From positions 1 to 9,490 of the forward strand of contig URUF01000069.1 in NCBI GenBank assembly GCA_900550955.1: DNA of 9,490 nt, in the 5' to 3' direction. The notes beneath the pieces are model-generated. The model ran no database searches. It was not told the origin of the DNA and saw only the letters and a program-made list of their open reading frames with translations. Made by a program: the position numbers and the translations under genes. This DNA comes from an uncultured Eubacteriales bacterium (GTDB taxonomy: Bacteria; Bacillota; Clostridia; Christensenellales; Aristaeellaceae). This document shows positions 1-5,701 of this stretch, piece after piece. How positions within the stretch are numbered: the first letter of the stretch is position 1; each line of letters begins with the position of its first letter.

Positions 1-1
1 G

Positions 2-70
2 GCAGTGGCCAGAACGACGATTGAGGTTGCGGGTCTGCGGCCCTCCAAGCCTCCCCATGGGGTTTATTGA
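2..70 (+). CDS. Possible 3' end of an upstream gene (22 codons)
   Basis: A frame is open from the window edge to a TGA at 68-70 and would encode a C-terminal tail ending in GLRPSKPPHGVY. Its stop lies one base before the strong hairpin at 72-114, which is where a gene end would sit. Nothing in the tail identifies a family. A second plus-strand frame is also open from the edge and runs on to 116-118 through the hairpin, so this assignment is a guess from position only. Confidence 0.25.
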   Translation, partial: AVARTTIEVAGLRPSKPPHGVY

Positions 71-71
71 C

Positions 72-114
72 AGGCAAGCGCCCGGCGGATGCTATCTCCG
101 CCGGGCGCTTGCCT
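72..114. terminator. Strong hairpin, probable intergenic terminator
   Basis: Positions 72-89 and 97-114 are perfect 18-bp inverted repeats separated by a 7-nt loop (90-96), and the stem is very GC-rich. It lies just after the GNAT stop on the minus strand (125) and just after a possible plus-strand stop (68-70), so it could serve converging transcripts. Neither side carries a proper U-tract: the plus strand continues TGTAAGCCTTTT and the minus strand GTCAATAAACCCC. Transcription stop or 3'-end protection are both possible roles. Confidence 0.55.
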
Positions 115-124
115 TGTAAGCCTT

Positions 125-571
125 TTACTGTTCCAGCTTGACCAGGTATTCCGCGGTGCCCTCCTCAAGCTTGCGCTCCTGCGTTAGACGGAAGCCGTGC
201 CGCTGGTAAAAGCGGATGGCCCGCGCGTTCTTTTCCAGCGCCCACAGGAACGCCGCGCGCTTTTGGGTAAGGGCGAAATCGATCAGCGCCGCGCCAATCC
301 CCCTGCTTTGGAAAAAGGGGTCAACGTAGAGCTTTTTGATTTCATTCCCCTGGATTTGCACAAAGCCCCGCACAAGCCCGTCGTCGTAAGCGAAGATAGC
401 GCCAAGCGCCGCGGGGTCGTTCAAGTAGGCTTCGGCAGTTGGCAGCACCTGCATTTCCCCAAAGGAGAACTGCTCGTCCCCGAAAATAGGAAAAAAGTTC
501 ACGCGATTGTTAAACACCAGGATTTCCGCGATGCGGGATACATCCTCCGCGCGCGCTTGCCGGATATACAT
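125..571 (-). CDS. GNAT-family N-acetyltransferase
   Basis: A 148-residue single-domain GNAT protein, normal size for the family, expected to transfer an acetyl group from acetyl-CoA to an amine. The acetyl-CoA pyrophosphate loop is visible as LYVDPFFQSRGIGAAL (residues 81-96, fitting Q/RxxGxG/A), followed by the second cofactor motif NARAIRFYQRHGF (115-127). The N-terminal MYIRQARAEDVSRIAEI is a typical GNAT opening and supports this start. The gene begins 7 nt after the carboxypeptidase stop. Its AAGGAGA (584-590) lies inside the last codons of that gene, 12 nt from the ATG, so the pair is very likely cotranscribed and translationally coupled. The substrate, small molecule or protein, cannot be told from the sequence. 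Confidence 0.88.
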   Translation of the reverse strand: MYIRQARAEDVSRIAEILVFNNRVNFFPIFGDEQFSFGEMQVLPTAEAYLNDPAALGAIFAYDDGLVRGFVQIQGNEIKKLYVDPFFQSRGIGAALIDFALTQKRAAFLWALEKNARAIRFYQRHGFRLTQERKLEEGTAEYLVKLEQ

Positions 572-578
572 ATGCCGT

Positions 579-2063
579 TCAGCTCTCCTTCAGCACGGAT
601 TGCAGGTGATCTATATAATACTGGGGAGTAAACGCCTCCCCCGTGGCGCGCTTAAGCAGCTCGGCGGGCGGATAGAGCTTGCCATAGCGGTGCACATGGC
701 TGCCCAGCCATTGGGCGATGGGCGCAAGCTCGCCTTTTGCAAGCAGCGCGTCCACATCCAGGTCGCGGCGCATGGCGTGCAGGAACTGCGAGGCGTAAGC
801 GCTGCCCAGCGCATAGGTGGGGAAGTAGCCAAACATGCCCTCCGACCAGTGCATATCCTGCAAAACGCCCACGGTATGGTTGGGCACGTCCAGGCCCAAA
901 TACTCCTTGTACAGGGCGTTCCAGGCCTCCGGCAAATCCTTGGTGGATAGCGTGCCGGCCACAAGCTGCTTTTCCAGCTCATAGCGCGCCATGATATGCA
1001 GGGGATAGGTAACCTCGTCCGCCTCGGTGCGCACAAGAGAGGGCTGCACGCGGTTGGCGGCGCGGATGAGCGCCTCGTCGCTTACGCCGTCCAGCGCTTC
1101 GGGGAAAAGTTCGCGCAGCGTGGGCGCGAGAAAGCGCAGGAAGCCCGCGTTGCGGCCCACCAGATTTTCGTAGAAGCGGCTCTGGCTTTCGTGCATGCCC
1201 ATGCTTGCGCCATCGGCCAGGGCGGTGTACTGGTATTCGTCTGCGATGCCCAGCTCGTACAGGGCGTGGCCGCCCTCGTGGATGACGCTGTACATGGAGG
1301 ACAGGAAGGCGTTTTCATAATAGTGCGTGGTGATGCGTACATCGTACTTGCTGAAGCCCTGGGTGAAGGGATGCTCGGTTTCCGCCAAGGCGCAGCGGGC
1401 GGTATCCAGGCCCATTGCCCGCATAAGATAGGCGGACAGGGCGCGCTGGCTTTGCACAGGGCAGGCGGCGGAGAGAAACGCGGGCTGCACAGAGGGGGTA
1501 TGGCTGGCAAGCATGGGCGTAATTTGGCTGCGCAGCATGGCAAACAGCGCGTCCAGCGTGGCGGAATCCATGCCCTTTTCATAGGAATCCAGCATTACAT
1601 CATAGGCGGGGCGGCTTGCGTCGCGATAGCCCGCGAAGCGGCGCGAATACTCCAACACCTGCTTGAAAACGGGCTCAAACATGGCGTAATCGCCAGCCGC
1701 CTTGGCGGCGCGCCAGCGCTCGCCGCATTCGTTGGTAATGCGCACGTAGGCGGCGTACTCCTCCATGGGAATGCGCGTTAGCTCGTCCAAATCCTCCCGA
1801 AGGAGCTGGACGCGGCGCAGGGTGGCCGCATCCAGCTCCTGACTGCGGCCCCATAGGCCGTCCAGCAATTCCCGCGCCTTTGGGTTCACCAGCGCGGCAT
1901 AGCGTTTCTGGCTCAAAAAGGAAAGGGTAAGGCCGCGCGCCTCGCCCGAACCGCTGGGCGAAACCGTGGCGCCGTCAAAGGACAGGCAGCCGATGGCGTG
2001 GTTGTAGGCATGCAGCTCCATTTCAAGCTGGGTAAGCGCTTTTTTCATTGCGGTAAGTTCCAT
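579..2063 (-). CDS. M32 family zinc metallocarboxypeptidase (carboxypeptidase Taq type)
   Basis: A 494-residue cytoplasmic carboxypeptidase that removes C-terminal amino acids from peptides; the length is standard for M32 (about 500). The zinc site HEGGH is at residues 262-266 (His262, Glu263, His266), with the third ligand expected in HESQSR (Glu292). Other M32 hallmarks are VRTEADEVTYPLHI (344-357) and LQDMHWSEGMFGYFPTY (401-417). No signal peptide is seen. An upstream in-frame ATG at 2099 exists, but AGGAGGG at 2071-2077 sits 7 nt before the ATG at 2063, which I choose. The gene has its own consensus promoter and is followed 7 nt later by the GNAT gene. Likely role: peptide turnover. I see no broken motif. 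Confidence 0.95.
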   Translation of the reverse strand: MELTAMKKALTQLEMELHAYNHAIGCLSFDGATVSPSGSGEARGLTLSFLSQKRYAALVNPKARELLDGLWGRSQELDAATLRRVQLLREDLDELTRIPMEEYAAYVRITNECGERWRAAKAAGDYAMFEPVFKQVLEYSRRFAGYRDASRPAYDVMLDSYEKGMDSATLDALFAMLRSQITPMLASHTPSVQPAFLSAACPVQSQRALSAYLMRAMGLDTARCALAETEHPFTQGFSKYDVRITTHYYENAFLSSMYSVIHEGGHALYELGIADEYQYTALADGASMGMHESQSRFYENLVGRNAGFLRFLAPTLRELFPEALDGVSDEALIRAANRVQPSLVRTEADEVTYPLHIMARYELEKQLVAGTLSTKDLPEAWNALYKEYLGLDVPNHTVGVLQDMHWSEGMFGYFPTYALGSAYASQFLHAMRRDLDVDALLAKGELAPIAQWLGSHVHRYGKLYPPAELLKRATGEAFTPQYYIDHLQSVLKES

Positions 2064-2070
2064 AAAACGG

Positions 2071-2077
2071 CCCTCCT
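2071..2077 (-). promoter_or_regulatory. Ribosome binding site deciding the M32 start
   Basis: The minus strand reads AGGAGGG, 7 nt upstream of the ATG at 2063. An alternative in-frame start at 2099 would lie upstream of this site and has no comparable site of its own. Confidence 0.85.
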
Positions 2078-2108
2078 GAATTGTGATAATCCATTTCATT
2101 TGGTAGTT

Positions 2109-2180
2109 GCAGGCGCATTATACCGCCCCTGGAAGCGCTGTGTCAAACAGGGCCTGCGGGCAGGCGCAGGAAATACCTGC
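2109..2180. repeat. Short direct and inverted repeats upstream of the recombinase
   Basis: GCAGGCGCA occurs twice in the same orientation, at 2109-2117 and 2160-2168, 51 nt apart. Each copy is followed by ATACC after a short gap (2 nt in the first, 4 nt in the second). The second copy sits in a run of alternating pentamers: CCTGC 2153-2157, GCAGG 2160-2164, GCAGG 2166-2170 and CCTGC 2176-2180. These can pair in several ways, for example GCAGG-AAATA-CCTGC. Such sites could bind the recombinase or a regulator, or be chance in GC-rich DNA. The rest of the gap up to 2283 holds only the two promoters and the recombinase ribosome binding site. Confidence 0.4.
2117..2146 (-). promoter_or_regulatory. 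Consensus sigma-A promoter for the M32-GNAT pair
   Basis: On the minus strand a perfect TTGACA (2141-2146) is followed after 18 nt by a perfect TATAAT (2117-2122). Transcription should begin near 2110, giving a leader of about 47 nt before the ATG at 2063. CTGT and ACAG half-sites (2138-2141 and 2147-2150) flank the -35 box, and one copy of a GCAGGCGCA repeat (2109-2117) lies at the expected start point. Either could be an operator. Confidence 0.8.
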
Positions 2181-2212
2181 TCTTAAAGCAAAACCGCAAT
2201 GCCCGTGCGCCC

Positions 2213-2240
2213 TTGCGCGACCACGCGGCTTTTTTACAAT
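2213..2240 (+). promoter_or_regulatory. Putative promoter of the serine recombinase
   Basis: TTGCGC (2213-2218) and TACAAT (2235-2240) are separated by 16 nt, which would start a transcript near 2247, about 37 nt before the ATG. The -35 box is weak. The -10 box overlaps a T-run at 2230-2235. It diverges from the carboxypeptidase promoter, with about 70 nt between the two -35 boxes. Confidence 0.45.
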
Positions 2241-2283
2241 GGAACCAACCAAACCAAATCATACATAAGGAGGTTGGCATTTC

Positions 2284-2874
2284 ATGGAGTATGGGTATAT
2301 TCGCGTGTCCACAAAGGAGCAAAACGAGGATAGGCAGTGCATCGCCCTGGAGGAATGGGGCATTAAGGCCAGGAGCATGTATGTGGATAAATGCTCCGGC
2401 AAGGACTTTGAGCGGCCGCAGTACCGCAGGATGGTGCGCAGGCTCAAGGAAGGGGATACGCTGGTGGTAAAAAGCATAGACCGCCTGGGCCGCAGCTATA
2501 AGGACATTATGGAGCAATGGCGCGTGATTACCCGTGAAAAGCAGGCGGCCATTGTGGTGCTGGATATGCCGCTTTTGGATACGCGCCGCAACCGCGACCT
2601 TACCGGCACGCTGATTGCGGATATTGTGCTGCAATTATTAAGCTACGTGGCGCAAACCGAGCGGGAGATGATCCGCGCGCGCCAGGCCGAGGGCATTGCG
2701 GCGGCCAAGGCGCGCGGCGTGCATTTTGGCAGGCAGAAAAAGCCCGTTCCGGAAAATTTTCGCGAGGTGGTAGGGCTTTGGCGCGACAAACAAATCAGCT
2801 GCGAGGAGGCCCTTAGGCGGCTGGAGGTGAGCCGCAGCTATTACTTTAAGGCAATCAAGCAGATGCAGCTATAA
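2284..2874 (+). CDS. Small serine recombinase (resolvase/invertase type)
   Basis: A complete 196-residue serine recombinase. The resolvase catalytic domain spans about residues 1-145: YIRVST holds Arg7 and the nucleophile Ser9, and KSIDRLGRS holds Asp66, Arg67 and Arg70. The segment after QTEREMIRAR (124-133) forms the long dimer helix. A compact helix-turn-helix follows, about residues 158-192, including ISCEEALRRLEVSRSYYF. The family cuts and rejoins DNA through a 5'-phosphoserine link, resolving cointegrates or inverting segments. AAGGAGG (2267-2273) lies 10 nt before the ATG. All catalytic residues checked are present, so it looks active. No transposase, partner recombinase or invertible gene is nearby. 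It is divergent from the M32 gene and converges on a membrane-protein gene with a 6-bp gap. Confidence 0.93.
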   Translation: MEYGYIRVSTKEQNEDRQCIALEEWGIKARSMYVDKCSGKDFERPQYRRMVRRLKEGDTLVVKSIDRLGRSYKDIMEQWRVITREKQAAIVVLDMPLLDTRRNRDLTGTLIADIVLQLLSYVAQTEREMIRARQAEGIAAAKARGVHFGRQKKPVPENFREVVGLWRDKQISCEEALRRLEVSRSYYFKAIKQMQL

Positions 2875-2880
2875 GCGCGC

Positions 2881-4107
2881 TTACAGCACGTTTTGCGTTG
2901 TAAACAGGTAAACGACGTAGTACGCGCCGGAAAGCAGGTGCCAGCCAAGCAGCGCAAAGCCGGCGGCGCGCCGGGCGTCCGGCCGGGCATGGGCGCTTTT
3001 TCCCCCGCTCTGCGCGCGGAAAAAGCGGATTATCGCCACAACCCACATCATCAGCGCCGCGCCCATCATGCCCCAGCCAAAGTTGCCGTCCGCGGCCCGG
3101 CGGCCATTTTCCCCCAAAATAAGGAACTCGATAACGCCGACCGCGTCAAATACCAGCGTGAGCCAAAAGAAGGTATCGCGCTCCCCAGCCTTGCGATAGG
3201 CCCAAAGCACATAGAGGGGAAAGGCCTGAATGAGCAGCGTGCTTAGCGCCACGCGGCAAAGCTTGCCAATGGAAAGCTCCAGCACCATGTCCCCCTGGGA
3301 GGGCACGATGATGCCGAAATAGTACATGTACTGCACAAGCATAAACACCACCGCGGGCAGCACGCAAAGGATGATTTGCCCGAAAAAGCGGCTGTTTTTG
3401 GGATGCCTGATCCACTGATACAGAAAAAACAGGCACGCTGCCGGCAGAAACGCCTGCATAAAGGTGGGCTTGGCCAGGAGGCTCAAAAGCAGCAGGACGC
3501 CAAGCGCCACGGGCTTGCGCCAGGGCAGCAGCGCCCGCTCCTTCTGCGTGGGCAGCAGGCGGGTGAAGGCATCGTAGCAGTGGGCGGTATAGGGCACGCA
3601 CAGGAGCATAAACACCATGGCGATCATCTGCGTGCAGCTATGCCAGGTATTGGGCGAGCCCACGCCCAGGTAGACCGTGGGGTTATAAAACGGCACGCAC
3701 AGGCAGGAAACCATGGCGCATACGCCGCTAAGCAGCGCGATGCGCGCAGGCCCCAGCCTTTCTTCCAGATAGAGGCTGAACAGGCGGTGAATCAGCCATA
3801 GCTCGGCAGCCTTGCATAGCGCGGTGATGAGCGCGGCGGCCACATCCAGCGGCATGCCGGTAAGCAGGAGAAGGGCTACCAGCCCATGCCATAAAGGATG
3901 CGCGCCATGGTGCAAAAAGCTGGTGGGGTCGCGGAAATCGCCCTCGGCAGCCCAGGTGGCGTGGATGCTGATATCGCTGGCGGGGCGCTGGCACAGCTGA
4001 TAGAACAGCGCGAAGGACAACGCAAAAAAGAAGAACACAACCGCCCATTTCCAAGGGTCAACGCGCTCGCGGCGGCGCGCCAGCGGGTTTGGGTCAATCG
4101 GCGGCAT
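2881..4107 (-). CDS. Polytopic membrane protein, possible GT-C-type glycosyltransferase
   Basis: A 408-residue integral membrane protein; I do not recognise the exact family. A short basic cytoplasmic N-terminus (RRRER, 11-15) leads into a first membrane helix (about 20-38). A predicted outside loop follows with SDISIH (Asp45) and the block HGAHPLWHG (67-75), then about eight or nine more hydrophobic helices. Later polar blocks that look conserved are SPNTWHSCTQ and AKPTF. An acidic residue just after the first helix plus many helices is the plan of GT-C enzymes that use lipid-linked sugars, but this is inferred from layout only. The start at 4107 fits the ribosome binding site better than the ATG at 4113. 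The gene overlaps the upstream membrane-protein gene by 14 nt, implying coupled translation. A transporter or flippase is the main alternative. Confidence 0.72.
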   Translation of the reverse strand: MPPIDPNPLARRRERVDPWKWAVVFFFFALSFALFYQLCQRPASDISIHATWAAEGDFRDPTSFLHHGAHPLWHGLVALLLLTGMPLDVAAALITALCKAAELWLIHRLFSLYLEERLGPARIALLSGVCAMVSCLCVPFYNPTVYLGVGSPNTWHSCTQMIAMVFMLLCVPYTAHCYDAFTRLLPTQKERALLPWRKPVALGVLLLLSLLAKPTFMQAFLPAACLFFLYQWIRHPKNSRFFGQIILCVLPAVVFMLVQYMYYFGIIVPSQGDMVLELSIGKLCRVALSTLLIQAFPLYVLWAYRKAGERDTFFWLTLVFDAVGVIEFLILGENGRRAADGNFGWGMMGAALMMWVVAIIRFFRAQSGGKSAHARPDARRAAGFALLGWHLLSGAYYVVYLFTTQNVL

Positions 4108-5626
4108 GGGCATTCTCCTCGTAGGGCTCGATCAGGCGATAGACCTTGTAGCCGCTCATATCTGTAAGCCGCTCATAGCCGTTGACGGGGCATTTGAGGT
4201 GGTCGGTCAAAATCCAATAGCTTTTGCCCGTGGTTTCGGTGGTAAACCAGCCGTGTTGCAGGCCAAAGCCGGGGTGGATTTCCTCCATGGCCTGCAGGGT
4301 GTCCACATCCATGCGGATGGTGTTGGTAAGCGGGTTGGAGGCGTCAGGGTCGTAAACGAGATAGGTTGCGATGGTTTCGGAAAGATCGGCGCTGGCCTCG
4401 GCCTTTTCAAAGCGGGCGGGCTCGCCATAGGCGGCTACGGGCGGCAACGCCGCCAGCACTGCCAACATGGCCGCCATGGCCGCCGCGCCCACGACGGGCA
4501 CAATGTAGCGGCGGCGAATGGCCAGGTAGGCCATGACCAGCCATAGGAAGGGCGAAAGGGTGCGAAAATCGCTCCAGTCGTTGGTTTCGTAGAATATGGC
4601 GATAACGCCAAACATAACCGCAAGCAAAAGGAAGCAGGAAAACAGCTCCCAGTCCAGCCCGGTTTTCAGGCGCACACGGCGGTTTTCATCGCGCACGGGG
4701 CGCGCAAAGGCCAGCGCCAGGCAGATAAGCGTGAGGCCGCAGTACATCCAGTGGAAGGCGATTTCCATGGGGGAGCCCATGGTGTTCAGAAAGTAGTCGA
4801 ACAGATTGGACTTTGTGTGGCTTAACAGCATTTGCACCATGGCGGAAAGGTTGTCCGCGCGCAGCAGGTGGTACAAAAAGCCCTGGGTATACGGCGCGGT
4901 GATGGCGCTGGTAAAGAAATAGCACGCCGCCGTAACCGCGACGGAAGCAAGCGCCGCCAGCGCCATGCGCCAGCCGGGCTTGAAACGGCTGTATACCAGC
5001 ACGACCGGCAGAAACAGCACGAAATACGTAATGCGGTAAATGCAGGCGATGGCCACGGTAAGGCAGCACAGGGCCATCATCCACGGGTTGCGCTTTTGGT
5101 GATAGCGCAATAGAAAGGCCAGATAGAAAAGAAGGAGCGCATAGTTAAACAGCTCCGTCATGGAGGTTATGCAGTACAGCACGATGGGCATGTACAGCGT
5201 AAGGAAGCCGGTTAAGAGCAGCGCGGTAGCGGGCCTGGGCCTTTCAAGGGCGCAGAAGGCCAGGCTGCCCAGGGAAACCCATACCGCGTTACAGATCATA
5301 ATGGTGTTGTAGCTAAGGCCAAACAGCTTGACAAACCAGCCGTACAGCAAAATGGGGGTAATGCCGTGCGCGCCCAGCGTGCCATATTTGGGAAATTCCT
5401 CAAACAGGCCCGTATAGCCGGTGCGGAACCCAACGGCGTTCCAGCTGAACAGCGCGCGCCAGTAATCCAGCTCGTCCGTCCAGACGGGGTAGGTCATAAA
5501 GGCGTTTTTGTGAATGAGCAGCGAAACGGCGCCCAGCAGCATAAAGGGGGCGAAAACCATCAGCCCCCAGCAAAGCAGGGTGCAAGCGCGGCGCTTTGCG
5601 CCCATATCGCGCAGGGAAAGGTTCAT
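4094..5626 (-). CDS. Large polytopic membrane protein with GT-C-like TDELDYW loop
   Basis: A 510-residue protein with about 10-12 membrane helices between residues 16 and 398, then a soluble tail of about 112 residues (399-510), probably outside the cell. Directly after helix 1 comes YPVWTDELDYW with Asp51, Glu52 and Asp54. Acidic residues here are the catalytic hallmark of GT-C glycosyltransferases (PMT/ArnT-like), which move sugars from polyprenyl phosphates onto lipids, glycans or proteins outside the membrane. Acceptor and sugar are unknown. I chose the ATG at 5626: GGAAAGGA (5638-5645) precedes it by 11 nt, while an upstream ATG at 5680 overlaps the putative -10 box and has no ribosome binding site. 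The stop overlaps the next membrane-protein gene. It starts 75 nt after the TetM-like gene and may share its transcript. Confidence 0.8.
   Translation of the reverse strand: MNLSLRDMGAKRRACTLLCWGLMVFAPFMLLGAVSLLIHKNAFMTYPVWTDELDYWRALFSWNAVGFRTGYTGLFEEFPKYGTLGAHGITPILLYGWFVKLFGLSYNTIMICNAVWVSLGSLAFCALERPRPATALLLTGFLTLYMPIVLYCITSMTELFNYALLLFYLAFLLRYHQKRNPWMMALCCLTVAIACIYRITYFVLFLPVVLVYSRFKPGWRMALAALASVAVTAACYFFTSAITAPYTQGFLYHLLRADNLSAMVQMLLSHTKSNLFDYFLNTMGSPMEIAFHWMYCGLTLICLALAFARPVRDENRRVRLKTGLDWELFSCFLLLAVMFGVIAIFYETNDWSDFRTLSPFLWLVMAYLAIRRRYIVPVVGAAAMAAMLAVLAALPPVAAYGEPARFEKAEASADLSETIATYLVYDPDASNPLTNTIRMDVDTLQAMEEIHPGFGLQHGWFTTETTGKSYWILTDHLKCPVNGYERLTDMSGYKVYRLIEPYEENAHAAD
4115..4120 (-). 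promoter_or_regulatory. Ribosome binding site deciding the start of the second membrane protein
   Basis: GAGGAG on the minus strand lies only 1 nt before the ATG at 4113 but 7 nt before the in-frame ATG at 4107, which therefore is the likelier start. The site lies inside the end of the upstream membrane-protein gene, consistent with translational coupling. Confidence 0.65.
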
Positions 5627-5670
5627 CAGCCGTACCGTCCTTTCCAAAATTGAAAATGGGAAACGAAAAC

Positions 5671-5699
5671 AGTATACCATGCGGGATGCTTTGCCGCAA
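5671..5699 (-). promoter_or_regulatory. Putative internal promoter for the membrane-protein pair
   Basis: The minus strand has TTGCGG (5694-5699), 17 nt, then TATACT (5671-5676, five of six consensus bases). The expected start point, near 5664, lies upstream of the ATG at 5626 and downstream of the ATG at 5680. The spacing is ideal but the -35 box is weak. It would allow expression of the two membrane proteins separate from the methyltransferase-GTPase genes. Confidence 0.45.
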
Positions 5700-5701
5700 G
5701 C

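Noticed and set aside
53..62. The CCCCATGGGG palindrome near the left edge
   Set aside because: It is only 10 bp with no loop and no matching partner. It would be in frame with a minus-strand ATG at 58, but no ribosome binding site precedes that ATG.
996..1781. A 261-codon plus-strand frame opposite the M32 carboxypeptidase
   Set aside because: It is antisense to the zinc-site region of a clear M32 gene and its composition is that of a shadow frame.
2201..2235. A terminator-like structure (GCCCGTG pairing with CACGCGGC, then six T) before the recombinase
   Set aside because: The stem has a bulge and a 14-nt loop, no plus-strand gene lies upstream to terminate, and the T-run is better explained as part of the promoter region.
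2489..2875. Three copies of GCAGCTAT inside and at the end of the recombinase gene
   Set aside because: Two of the copies encode the same Arg-Ser-Tyr tripeptide and the third falls at the stop codon. Spacing is irregular, so I regard it as codon-use coincidence rather than crossover sites.
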